Assembly: GCA_036567965.1 (NCBI GenBank)
Contig: DATCTN010000012.1
Span: 1-64,000, forward strand
Length of the DNA stretch: 64,000 nucleotides
Source: Candidatus Kryptoniota bacterium
Lineage (GTDB): Bacteria; Bacteroidota; Ignavibacteria; Kryptoniales; JAKASW01
Direction: 5' to 3'
The translations under genes were made by a program, and so were the position numbers. Positions 39,075 to 47,505 of the stretch are shown piece after piece. The first letter of the stretch is position 1. Each line of letters opens with the position of its first letter. The notes beneath the pieces are model-generated. The model worked only from the letters and a program-made list of their open reading frames with translations. It did not search any database and was not told the origin of the DNA.

Positions 39075-39908
39075 ATGGAAACCCAGGTAAAGGATCTGAA
39101 GATCAATTCGGCACTCGTGAAGGATCTGCTGGTGCGATTCATTCGCGAGGAGGTCGAAAAGGCCGGATTTAAGAGAGTTGTGGTTGGTCTTTCCGGCGGC
39201 GTAGATTCAGCTCTATCGGCTGTGCTCGCTGCAGAAGCGATCGGAAAGGCAAACGTGCTCTGTGTGATACTGCCGTACAGGACATCTTCCAAGGAAAGTG
39301 CATCCGATGCGAATCTGCTCGCGAGCAAATTTGGATTAAAGACTGAAACATTCGATATAAGCGAGGCCGCTGACAAAATAATCGCCAGGGAGCCCGGGCT
39401 GGGAAATGTCCGCAAGGGAAATATATTCTCGCGGATACGAATGATTGCTCTTTATGATATTTCAGCGCGTGACAAATCCCTCGTACTCGGGACTAGCAAC
39501 AAGACGGAGCTGCTCCTTGGCTACGGAACGCTGTTCGGCGACATGGCACATGCCATAAACCCGATCGGTGACCTTTACAAGACTCAGGTCTGGCAGTTGG
39601 CCGGGTTTGTCGGGGTTCCCGACTCAATCGTAAAGAAGAAGCCGACTGCTGATCTCTGGGTAGGACAGACCGATGAGGCTGAACTCGGGTATTCATACCG
39701 GCAGATTGACGAGGTTCTCTATCTGCTTGTCGATCAAAAGATGAGTGTGGAAGAAGTCACTTCACTTGGTCACCCGGCAGAGATGGTGAAGAGTCTTCAT
39801 CGTATGATTGTTCGGAGTCAATTCAAGCGGAGGCCGCCGATCATCGCGAAGGTCGGCCACAGGACTATCAACGTGGATTTCAGGTACTTGAGAGACTGGG
39901 GAGCGTAG
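39075..39908 (+). CDS. nadE: NH3-dependent NAD+ synthetase
   Basis: 277-residue ATP-pyrophosphatase enzyme making NAD+ from nicotinate adenine dinucleotide, ammonia and ATP. The PP-loop SGGVDS is at 40-45; further signatures are LVLGTSNKTELLLGYGTLFGDMAHAINPIGDLYKT-like (seen as TSNKTELLLGYGT and NPIGDLYKTQVW), then KKPTADLWVGQTDEAELG. No N-terminal glutaminase domain, so it uses free ammonia. Start ATG 39075 has no good ribosome site. The next gene, rsmI, overlaps by one base. Confidence 0.94.
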   Translation: METQVKDLKINSALVKDLLVRFIREEVEKAGFKRVVVGLSGGVDSALSAVLAAEAIGKANVLCVILPYRTSSKESASDANLLASKFGLKTETFDISEAADKIIAREPGLGNVRKGNIFSRIRMIALYDISARDKSLVLGTSNKTELLLGYGTLFGDMAHAINPIGDLYKTQVWQLAGFVGVPDSIVKKKPTADLWVGQTDEAELGYSYRQIDEVLYLLVDQKMSVEEVTSLGHPAEMVKSLHRMIVRSQFKRRPPIIAKVGHRTINVDFRYLRDWGA

Positions 39909-40633
39909 TGTCAGAACCCAGGTCCGATCTGGCCGGACCATCTCACGAAACTCGAAATAACCCCGGCAAGCTTCTGATTGTTGCCACACCCATCGGAAAT
40001 TTATCAGACATCACTTTACGGGCGCTGGAGGCGCTCAAGTCCGTCAACTTCATCGCCGCCGAGGATACACGAACGAGCTCGGTACTCTTGAAGCACTATG
40101 GAATCTCAAAGCCTATGTTGAGCTTCCATTCGCGAAGCGGTGCCGGCCGATCTTCGGAAATAGTCGGAAGGATATTGGGCGGAGAATCCGCGGCATTAAT
40201 CACAGATGCCGGTACTCCGGGTATCTCGGATCCTGGATATGTTCTCGTACGCGACGCCGTCGCAGCTGGAATCAAGGTAACACCTTTGCCCGGTCCCGCG
40301 GCCTTTATCGCGGCACTCTCGTCGAGCGGACTGAGAACTGACCGGTTTGTTTTCGAAGGCTTTCTTCCTCTCAAGAAGGGGAGACAAAAGAAGCTGGCCC
40401 TGCTTTCAAAAGAAGCCAGGACCGTGGTCTTCTACGAGTCCCCTCATCGAATCGTGAAAACTCTCGGAGAACTCCTCGAGCACTTTGGAGACAGGAGATG
40501 CGTTATCGCCCGCGAGGTCACGAAAATTCATGAGTCTTTTTACAGGGGAAAAATTTCGGAGATGCGCGAACTTATCAGACCGTCGGAAGTGCGGGGAGAA
40601 TTCGTGGTTATGATCGAGGGGGCGGATAATTGA
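39908..40633 (+). CDS. rsmI: 16S rRNA 2'-O-ribose C1402 methyltransferase
   Basis: 241-residue tetrapyrrole-methylase-fold enzyme. The motifs GKLLIVATPIGNLSDITLRA, FIAAEDTRTSSVLLKHY, ALITDAGTPGISDPGY, PLPGPAAFIAALSSSGL, and FYESPHRIVKTL are diagnostic for RsmI. GTG at 39908 shares a base with the nadE stop. It overlaps the next gene by TTGA, so it is part of a coupled run. Confidence 0.95.
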   Translation: MSEPRSDLAGPSHETRNNPGKLLIVATPIGNLSDITLRALEALKSVNFIAAEDTRTSSVLLKHYGISKPMLSFHSRSGAGRSSEIVGRILGGESAALITDAGTPGISDPGYVLVRDAVAAGIKVTPLPGPAAFIAALSSSGLRTDRFVFEGFLPLKKGRQKKLALLSKEARTVVFYESPHRIVKTLGELLEHFGDRRCVIAREVTKIHESFYRGKISEMRELIRPSEVRGEFVVMIEGADN

Positions 40634-41313
40634 TCAGTCTGATTCCCGAATGGCTCGAAACAAAATTCAAGGCGATACTCGAACCGCTGGCGAGGTGGCT
40701 GGGGGCACGGAACGCGAACCCGAATTGGCTGACAACTTTGGGATTTCTGATGAGCATTTATGCCGCCCGCGAGATTGCGGTGGGCGAGCTGGAAATCGGC
40801 GGAATACTGGTTTTGATAAGCGGACTCTTCGACACGATCGATGGCGCGGTGGCCAGAAAAACCGGAAGGGTGACAAGATACGGAGCGGTTTACGACTCCA
40901 CGATCGACAGGTACTCTGAAGTCACGGTATTCTTTGGACTAGGATTTTATTTGGTCGGACATCATTTCTATCTCACCTCGATTGCCGCGTTTTTCGCGAT
41001 CGGCGGATCGATAATGGTGAGTTATATCAGAGCTCGCGCTGAAACCCTTGGCTTCAAGGCAAATGTCGGGCTCGCGCGAAGGCAGGAAAGAGTTGTCATA
41101 CTCGGCGCAGGACTCGTCCTGAATGTGTTTGACGATTTCTTTGAGCGCATTTTCCGACCATTAATCGACAACGCACTGGGAAAGGGTTTTCAGCATCCTC
41201 CATTCTTGCTTGCGGTCTCCATTGTCCTCCTGGCATTACTAACAAATATCACTGCAGTTCAAAGGTTGTTCTATGTCTACAGGCAATTCAAAAATGAAAA
41301 AGCTCAGTCTTAG
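40630..41313 (+). CDS. CDP-alcohol phosphatidyltransferase (likely inositol-phosphate lipid synthase)
   Basis: 227-residue integral membrane enzyme joining CDP-diacylglycerol to an alcohol. The family motif DG..AR........G...D...D is seen as DGAVARKTGRVTRYGAVYDS then TIDRYSE. About six membrane segments. TTG at 40630 overlaps the rsmI stop (TTGA) and has GAGGGGG upstream. The end overlaps the ino1 gene by 41 nt. With inositol-phosphate synthase next door, the likely acceptor is inositol phosphate, giving phosphatidylinositol phosphate. This is inferred from context. Confidence 0.85.
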   Translation: MISLIPEWLETKFKAILEPLARWLGARNANPNWLTTLGFLMSIYAAREIAVGELEIGGILVLISGLFDTIDGAVARKTGRVTRYGAVYDSTIDRYSEVTVFFGLGFYLVGHHFYLTSIAAFFAIGGSIMVSYIRARAETLGFKANVGLARRQERVVILGAGLVLNVFDDFFERIFRPLIDNALGKGFQHPPFLLAVSIVLLALLTNITAVQRLFYVYRQFKNEKAQS

Positions 41314-42622
41314 TCGCCGGAAAAAAATTATCAGGCCCGAAGGACCTCTGACTGTATTCCTACCGGGAATCGGGGCCGTTTCGACAACACTAATGGCTGG
41401 AGTAGATCTCGTGAGAAAAGGTCTCAGACAACCGGTCGGCTCCCTTACTCAGCTAGGTACGGCCCGGCTCGGAAAAAGGACCGAGAACCGCAGTCCCAGG
41501 TTAAAAGAATTTGTTCCTCTCGCGGAAGTAAGCGACCTGGTGTTTGCCGGTTGGGACATATTCGGCGGTAGCGCCTACGAAGCAGCAAAGAAAGCGGGTG
41601 TGCTCAACCAAGCGGACCTTTCGATAGTCAAGCCATTTTTGCAAAGTGTTGAGATCATGCCCGGGGTTTTCGAGCAGGACTACGTGAAGCGATTGCGTCC
41701 GAAGGTGATCAAGAATACTCGCTCGAAAAAGGAACAGGTCCGGTTGCTTCGCGAGGATATCAGAGCCACGATGAAAAAGCACAACTCTCAAAGAGGAGTA
41801 ATGGTGTGGTGTGGGAGCACCGAGACCTACATCGAGCAAGGGAGGGCGCATCAGACTTTGAAAAGTTTCGAGCGAGCCCTTGCTGACAACGACCCCTCTA
41901 TACCACCGAGCATGCTCTATGCTTATGCCGCCTTGTCGGAAGGGATCCCGTTTGCGAATGGTGCTCCAAATCTTACGGTGGATGTTCCTGCAATGATTGA
42001 GCTGTCAAAAAAAAGCGGAGTGCCGATAGCAGGAAAGGATTTCAAAACCGGCCAGACTCTCCTCAAGACCGTAATAGCGCCGATGCTCAAGGCAAGGATG
42101 CTCGGACTGAACGGCTGGTTCTCCGCGAACATTCTCGGCAACCAGGACGGTGAGGTCCTCGACGAGCCCGGTTCATTCAAGACAAAAGAAAAAAGCAAGC
42201 TGTCCGTTTTGGAGCATATCCTTCAGCCGCAGCTATACCCGCAGCTCTATTCGAACTATTATCACAAAGTCAGGATCAACTATTACCCGCCTCGCGGAGA
42301 CGACAAGGAAAGCTGGGATAACATAGATATCTTTGGCTGGCTTGGATACCCAATGCAGATCAAAGTGAATTTCCTTTGCCGTGATTCGATTCTCGCAGCT
42401 CCCGTTCTACTCGATCTGATTCTCTTCCTCGATCTTGCGAAGCGCGCAGGACTTTCCGGGATACAGGAGTGGCTCTCGTTTTATTTCAAGAGTCCGATGT
42501 GTGCACCCGAGCTCTATCCCGAACACGACCTTTTCATACAGCTCACCAAGCTGAAGAATTTTCTGCGATATCTGATGGGAGAGGAATTGATTACGCATCT
42601 TGGTGTTGAGTATTACAAGTAA
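41273..42622 (+). CDS. ino1: myo-Inositol-1-phosphate synthase
   Basis: 449-residue NAD-dependent enzyme that turns glucose-6-phosphate into inositol-1-phosphate. Features: LTVFLPGIGAVSTTLMAGV (NAD-binding glycine-rich loop), FAGWDIFGGSAYEAAKKAGV, VPIAGKDFKTGQTLLKTV, LGLNGWFSANILGNQDG. Length is near that of bacterial and archaeal long forms. ATG 41273 lies inside the end of the preceding CDP-alcohol transferase gene (41-nt overlap), so the two are translated together. Supplies inositol for membrane lipid. Confidence 0.94.
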   Translation: MSTGNSKMKKLSLSRRKKIIRPEGPLTVFLPGIGAVSTTLMAGVDLVRKGLRQPVGSLTQLGTARLGKRTENRSPRLKEFVPLAEVSDLVFAGWDIFGGSAYEAAKKAGVLNQADLSIVKPFLQSVEIMPGVFEQDYVKRLRPKVIKNTRSKKEQVRLLREDIRATMKKHNSQRGVMVWCGSTETYIEQGRAHQTLKSFERALADNDPSIPPSMLYAYAALSEGIPFANGAPNLTVDVPAMIELSKKSGVPIAGKDFKTGQTLLKTVIAPMLKARMLGLNGWFSANILGNQDGEVLDEPGSFKTKEKSKLSVLEHILQPQLYPQLYSNYYHKVRINYYPPRGDDKESWDNIDIFGWLGYPMQIKVNFLCRDSILAAPVLLDLILFLDLAKRAGLSGIQEWLSFYFKSPMCAPELYPEHDLFIQLTKLKNFLRYLMGEELITHLGVEYYK

Positions 42623-42628
42623 GAGCGA

Positions 42629-43228
42629 ATGAAAGAAGAAGAGCGCCACAAACGAGCTGAAGAGGACGCCGTTCTCGTACGAGAGGCAATTGCCGGCGAC
42701 GAGAAAGCTTTCAAGGCGCTGATCAGAAGATACAGGAATCCCGTCGCTCAGATAGTATATAAGCTTGTCAAGGACAGAAGTCAGATCGAAGATCTTACTC
42801 AGGAAGTATTCATAAAGGCGTTCCAGCACCTGGGGGATTTTGACTACGAACACCAGTTTGCCTCGTGGCTATTCAAGATCACGAATAACCACTGCATCGA
42901 TTACATCAGGAAGAAGCGGCTCAGGGTGTACTCCATAGACGAACAAATCAGAACCGATGATGGCGAAATGGAGTATGAGATTCCGGACTCCACCTACGAA
43001 CCTGATCTTAACATGCTACGCGAACAGAAGTCGAAGCTTATTAGACAAGCCATCGAATCATTGCCGAAGAAATACCGTGAAGTGATCGTCCTAAGGCATC
43101 AAGATGAGCTTAGTTATGAGGAAATCGCCAAGAAGACCGGGCTTCCCGTAAACACAATCAAGGTCCAACTCTTTCGCGCGCGTGAAATGATGTACAAATT
43201 TCTGAAAGACAGGATAAGGCATTACTGA
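42629..43228 (+). CDS. ECF-type RNA polymerase sigma factor
   Basis: 199 residues with sigma region 2 at ~25-95 (FKALIRRYRNPVAQIVYKL; IEDLTQEVFIKAFQHL; FASWLFKITNNHCIDYIR) and region 4 at ~135-190 (LPKKYREVIVLRHQDELSYE; IAKKTGLPVNTIKVQLFRAR). No regions 1 or 3, so group IV/ECF. It begins 6 nt after ino1. The expected anti-sigma gene is not next; instead an exported toast-rack-like protein follows by 23 nt. It may control an envelope or lipid regulon. Confidence 0.93.
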   Translation: MKEEERHKRAEEDAVLVREAIAGDEKAFKALIRRYRNPVAQIVYKLVKDRSQIEDLTQEVFIKAFQHLGDFDYEHQFASWLFKITNNHCIDYIRKKRLRVYSIDEQIRTDDGEMEYEIPDSTYEPDLNMLREQKSKLIRQAIESLPKKYREVIVLRHQDELSYEEIAKKTGLPVNTIKVQLFRAREMMYKFLKDRIRHY

Positions 43229-43251
43229 AACAAAATGAGCTCCGAACCGTA

Positions 43252-44094
43252 TTGACAATTAAGGTGAAGACTCTAATAGCAGTACTACTGGTGGCATCAA
43301 CCGCACTAGCTCAAAGAAATCTCAAAACGGATGAGGACCTGCGCGGTGCCAAACACATTACCGTGATTTTAAAGCTCGGAGCGGTAGACCTCGGACTGAG
43401 AAAGAGCAATGATCCGTCAAAAGCATTCAAGATTTTCTATTCGTACTCAGAGGAGGAGAAAGTGCCGCGCTTGAGCTACGATGTGGACGGTGATGAGGGA
43501 ACTTTCCGTTTGTCGAACAACAAAGGGGATGACGATTATTCCTTCTGGCGTTTCCACAATACGAAAGACTCAGTGAATCTTGAGCTGTCACAATCTGTCC
43601 CGATGTCGATGACTGCAAATTTTGGGGTGTGCGACGCCAATGTCGACCTCGGTGGAATGAAAGTCACCGACGCGGCGTTTTCCACCGGAGTGTGCAGTTT
43701 CTCTCTTAACTTCTCCACCCCGAACCAAATTCAATGCGAGAAGGTCACGATAAAAGCGGGTATCTCGAGCATCTCCGTCAATGACTTCGCCAACGCACGC
43801 GCAAAGTCGATCGACCTCGAGGGCGGGATCGGTTCGATCAAGGTCGATTTCGGCGGAAAGTTCACGACTGACTGCGATGTAAGAATAAAGACGGGTCTCG
43901 GATCGGTAGATATTTCAATCCCATCGGATATCAATACTACCATCACGACTCCTGAGAGTTTTCTGACGGGCGTCGATGTGGCGGGATTCTATTCGGAGGG
44001 CGGCGGTGTCTATCGATCAAAGATGACAACCGGTCCCTACCTTCATATCATGATTGAATCCGGAATGGGCGGAGTAAATATCAAGAGCTACTGA
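43252..44094 (+). CDS. Exported toast-rack-like (DUF2154/LiaF-like) protein
   Basis: 280 residues. A signal peptide (VKTLIAVLLVASTALAQ) precedes a beta-rich domain of repeating short strands: ITVILKLGAVDLGLRK, FGVCDANVDLGGMKV, STGVCSFSLNF, IKAGISSISVNDFANA, LEGGIGSIKVDFGGKF, IKTGLGSVDISI and ESGMGGVNIKSY. This resembles the toast-rack/LiaF adhesin-like fold. Start is TTG 43252 (TTGA with a 6-codon mini-frame) or GTG 43264. It follows the ECF sigma gene closely, so may sense or report envelope stress. Tail overlaps the opposite GH57 gene by 7 bp. Function unproven. Confidence 0.7.
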   Translation: MTIKVKTLIAVLLVASTALAQRNLKTDEDLRGAKHITVILKLGAVDLGLRKSNDPSKAFKIFYSYSEEEKVPRLSYDVDGDEGTFRLSNNKGDDDYSFWRFHNTKDSVNLELSQSVPMSMTANFGVCDANVDLGGMKVTDAAFSTGVCSFSLNFSTPNQIQCEKVTIKAGISSISVNDFANARAKSIDLEGGIGSIKVDFGGKFTTDCDVRIKTGLGSVDISIPSDINTTITTPESFLTGVDVAGFYSEGGGVYRSKMTTGPYLHIMIESGMGGVNIKSY

Positions 44095-46199
44095 AATAAT
44101 TTGAACTTAGCGACTCCTTGCTGTGGCAAGCTGTCGATCTGATCCTTCCCCTCAAGTACCACTAAAGAGAACGATGCCTCAGCAGAACTCATCTCGCCGC
44201 AGTTGAGTGCGATTGCGATGTTCTTGTTCATATTACAGCTCAGAGTAATGCGTTTCCCCGGCTCGTAGGCTTCGCATCTGAAAACAGGGTCCCTGCCCAC
44301 CTCAAATTTCAATCTCCACGGTGAATAGAAATCTACAATAATTTTTTCGGAAGCCAATTCTCTTGAAGGTTCAATCCTGAGATAAATACTTTGTTGATCG
44401 TTCCCGAACATCAATCGCCGAATCGTCAACCCTGAACGCTGCATGGATCCGCTGTCATCCTCGTGACCGATCGATCCGGCCTGTTTCCAATCTTGGAGAC
44501 GATCGGGGCGATTGATATCGGGAGTAATAATTCCGCTGGGCTCGGTTTGGACCAAACCTGGGAGCTTGCGTTTGATCGGATCGTTCAGGACTTTAGGAGG
44601 CTCCTCACCGATCAGGAGATACATTCGTTTCAGATGGTACCTGAAGAGTTCGTCGAACTTCACAGACTCCACAGACTTATGCTCATCACCGTACCACCAG
44701 CACCAGTCTGAACCCTCGGCGATCATAATTTCCTTGTAGGCCAGCTCTCTCTTTTTTTTCGATATCCTTTTTCCTGCCTTACTGAACGACTCGCGCGCGT
44801 CGTGGAGCAGGTCCCATGCTTTGTTGTCTTCCGGATGTCCGATCCAGATGTTGAAATTTCCGTTTATCCAGGATCCGGGCTCGATGTGCTTCAATACGTT
44901 TCCCGGTTTCACTTTCATTTTCGAAGGCAAAGCAGTTTCAAGACGGTCCTCATGCTCGAAAAGATGGTAGAGCGTTCGCAAGAAGTCTTTGCCGTCACTT
45001 TGATAAAACTCCCAGGCATTTTCTCCATCAAGCACGATATTCGCCGACGCGTACTTCAGTAATGCCGGTCCACCCTTATTCAATATCATTTCTCTGATCT
45101 TCAATAAGCGCGAAATGAAATCTCTCGCTGCATCGTCAGGGCTCCATCGGGAATAAGCGAAGCCGATGAGATCTGAAAGTGTATGATCCCTGAAGAAAAT
45201 ATTTGTTGCCGATTTTCCGGACTGATACCTGTAAGCAAAGTACTTCTCCGCGAATTCGCCTGCGGAGGCGCGTCCCTGATTTGCGAGAGTCTTCCGGAGG
45301 ATACCTTCGTCGGTTGCGACCCAGCCTACCCCTGATTTTGCGAATAGGGCAAGGGCGTCATCGCTCACTGAACCTTCGCTCGGCCACATCCCCGCAGGAT
45401 TTTTTCCGAACACCTTCTTTGCGTAACGCAACGCTGATTCGATCTGGTACTTCGCGTCTTCCGGGTGCCTGTAATGTGTAATCGGAAGATTGATTCCCGG
45501 GTCCGCTCTTTTCGCTATTTCGGTATCACAGAGCAGAGGTAATATTGGATGATAAAACGGTGAAATGGCAATTTCAATTTGTCCGTCACGAGCCGCCTTC
45601 CGATGATGGGAGACAATCCTTCTTAGAATTGTCATCTGGGCGTCGAGGAGATCCTTCTTTTCCGATTCCGAAAAATTCCTTCCCTTGTCGAGATATTGCT
45701 TGAACGGCGGGTCAAATCGGGAGTATTCGCCGACCCATGCCAGGTTCCACCATACCTGGAGATCGCGGAAATCCTGCGATGTGAATCTCTTTGCCGATGA
45801 ATAAAGATCCCGCTCATTCTTCACCGGCCCTCGCTTCTCCAGGAGCTCCTCGTATCTCTGGTATCGGCGGACCATGCGGGATTCGTTCGCGAAGAAGAAA
45901 GTCTTCAACGCCTCTATTCTATCTTCATCAGTAAAAGACTCCGGGTCCTTCTGCGAAAGGAGAAGTGCTAAGTCTTTTGCCCCCGTCGTCAGGTAGTCTT
46001 CGATTTGTTCGAGGAGGGACGGCGCAAAATTAAACGTCTGCCTGATTGTCGGGTAATCGTCGAGGATTCTCACCATGTCCCAGTAGTCTTTGATGCCGTG
46101 CATTCTAACCCACGGCATGAGGTACGTGCCGTCAGTCTTGTAATAAGGCTGGTGATGATGCCAGATGAAGATTACCTTCAGCTTATCGACGCCGGTCAC
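44088..46199 (-). CDS. Glycoside hydrolase family 57 protein with C-terminal beta domain
   Basis: 703 residues by the GTG start at 46199, which overlaps the stop of the upstream gene (GTGA). An in-frame ATG at 46244 would lie inside that gene. GH57 marks: FIWHHHQPYY near residue 10, the nucleophile candidate E275 in GMWPSEGSVSDDAL, the acid/base candidate D297 in WVATDEGIL, and LDGENAWEFYQ. This is the COG1449 alpha-amylase/alpha-mannosidase type. The last ~150 residues (from ~540) form a beta-rich domain like glucodextranase-C/CBM9-type modules (YLRIEPS ... FYSPWRLKFEVG). No signal peptide, so probably cytoplasmic glycan or glycogen work. Third gene of rimO-GWxTD-GH57. Confidence 0.88.
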   Translation of the reverse strand: MTGVDKLKVIFIWHHHQPYYKTDGTYLMPWVRMHGIKDYWDMVRILDDYPTIRQTFNFAPSLLEQIEDYLTTGAKDLALLLSQKDPESFTDEDRIEALKTFFFANESRMVRRYQRYEELLEKRGPVKNERDLYSSAKRFTSQDFRDLQVWWNLAWVGEYSRFDPPFKQYLDKGRNFSESEKKDLLDAQMTILRRIVSHHRKAARDGQIEIAISPFYHPILPLLCDTEIAKRADPGINLPITHYRHPEDAKYQIESALRYAKKVFGKNPAGMWPSEGSVSDDALALFAKSGVGWVATDEGILRKTLANQGRASAGEFAEKYFAYRYQSGKSATNIFFRDHTLSDLIGFAYSRWSPDDAARDFISRLLKIREMILNKGGPALLKYASANIVLDGENAWEFYQSDGKDFLRTLYHLFEHEDRLETALPSKMKVKPGNVLKHIEPGSWINGNFNIWIGHPEDNKAWDLLHDARESFSKAGKRISKKKRELAYKEIMIAEGSDWCWWYGDEHKSVESVKFDELFRYHLKRMYLLIGEEPPKVLNDPIKRKLPGLVQTEPSGIITPDINRPDRLQDWKQAGSIGHEDDSGSMQRSGLTIRRLMFGNDQQSIYLRIEPSRELASEKIIVDFYSPWRLKFEVGRDPVFRCEAYEPGKRITLSCNMNKNIAIALNCGEMSSAEASFSLVVLEGKDQIDSLPQQGVAKFKLFQ

Positions 46200-47494
46200 C
46201 TTGGGGAAAAGTCGGGGCCGTAGGGTGGAGATTCGCTGTCCCACTGCGGGTTAAGAAGACGATAATCGCCGAAGCCCGTGTCGTCCAGGAATTCAAACGT
46301 CCGATTCCTCTGGTAGTAGTACCAGACCTCGTAGGGTTTGCTGTCGATCTCGAAGGGATGCCTGTCGACACTATTTGGCGGCCCGAACATTATGTATATC
46401 ATGCCCATATCGGATTTCCACCCAGGGAAGTAGCGGCTGAAGTGAGCGTTGGCATATGCGACTCGTTCATAGTAGACTTCCATCGGAGGATTCTGATGCG
46501 AAGAGGGGTTCGGATTGAATCTCTGCCAGAATTCGATGAATCTCTTTTCCTTAACGAAAATGTCAGGCGGAGATTTTATGCTGTCGATCGTCCTGCTTCT
46601 CGCGACGTAAAGCATTTCGTCAGCCGCCTTGTCGAGATCCGTTATTGTCAGGGGGAGCTCAGGGAAATGGATCGTAAAGAAGCGCGTTGCGGCCGCCAGC
46701 ACTTCGGCATCTTCACTCGAAGATCTTTTGAGACTGATGCTTAACCTGTACGCGCCCATCGCGAGCGAGTCCTTCGGTATGGATGCAAATTCCTGATTGG
46801 CACCGACAGCACCCTTCATCCATTCGCCGCTCGAGTAGGCCACAGAGTTCTTCGGACCGAAAATCTCCGTGACCGCGAGAACCGAATCTGATGGCTTTTG
46901 AAAGTAGATCTCATAGAAAACTGGGAACGATTTCTTCTGAGATATTACGTTCTCATCGACATTCGGGACGATGACGTGTTTCCCCTCAGATTGCGATGAG
47001 CCCTTCAACAGCATTATGTCTGACATCGACTCCGGTTCACTTGAGAAATCTCGTGCCACAAAAGCACGTTGCGCCATATATGATTTCTTGGTTTCCGAAT
47101 CGGTGACTGCGACCTGCAGGGTGTACGAGCCAGGTTTGACGGTAAAATGTCTTTGTGAGGACGAGAATATATTCGGATCGACGGTTTCGTCAAACTTCTT
47201 AGCGACAGCCTTCTCATTCCAGCTTTCCGACAATACCGGATTCCCGTCGCTGTCCGTTAATTGAAGAAAAATCTCGTACGCGGAATAAAATTCATTTCCT
47301 TCCTTTACGAATTGCAGCTCGTTATAAGGGATCTGAAAATAGAAATCGAGCCTGCTCTCGCTTGTAGCGGATCTGAAATTGAGCGCATCAAAATAGAAGT
47401 GCGGAAGAGAGTATGATTGGTTGGACTGCATCTCGACTTGCGCTGAAACCCCAGTCGATAGAAGAACAAGCGCGATTAACCACTTAACGGACAT
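46196..47494 (-). CDS. GWxTD domain-containing exported protein
   Basis: 432 residues with a signal peptide (VKWLIALVLLSTGVSAQ), a beta-rich middle and a C-terminal GWxTD-type domain (~300-425). There the motif reads PGWKSDMGMIYIMFGPPNSV, followed by YEVWYYYQRNRTFEFLDDTG. Ser replaces Thr in the motif. Start ATG 47494 is preferred over ATG 47497 because AAGGAGG (47501-47507) then stands 6 nt away. The family is widespread in FCB bacteria but its role is unknown. The gene sits between rimO and a GH57 gene and overlaps the latter. Confidence 0.88.
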   Translation of the reverse strand: MSVKWLIALVLLSTGVSAQVEMQSNQSYSLPHFYFDALNFRSATSESRLDFYFQIPYNELQFVKEGNEFYSAYEIFLQLTDSDGNPVLSESWNEKAVAKKFDETVDPNIFSSSQRHFTVKPGSYTLQVAVTDSETKKSYMAQRAFVARDFSSEPESMSDIMLLKGSSQSEGKHVIVPNVDENVISQKKSFPVFYEIYFQKPSDSVLAVTEIFGPKNSVAYSSGEWMKGAVGANQEFASIPKDSLAMGAYRLSISLKRSSSEDAEVLAAATRFFTIHFPELPLTITDLDKAADEMLYVARSRTIDSIKSPPDIFVKEKRFIEFWQRFNPNPSSHQNPPMEVYYERVAYANAHFSRYFPGWKSDMGMIYIMFGPPNSVDRHPFEIDSKPYEVWYYYQRNRTFEFLDDTGFGDYRLLNPQWDSESPPYGPDFSPR

Positions 47495-47505
47495 CATCCA
47501 CCTCC

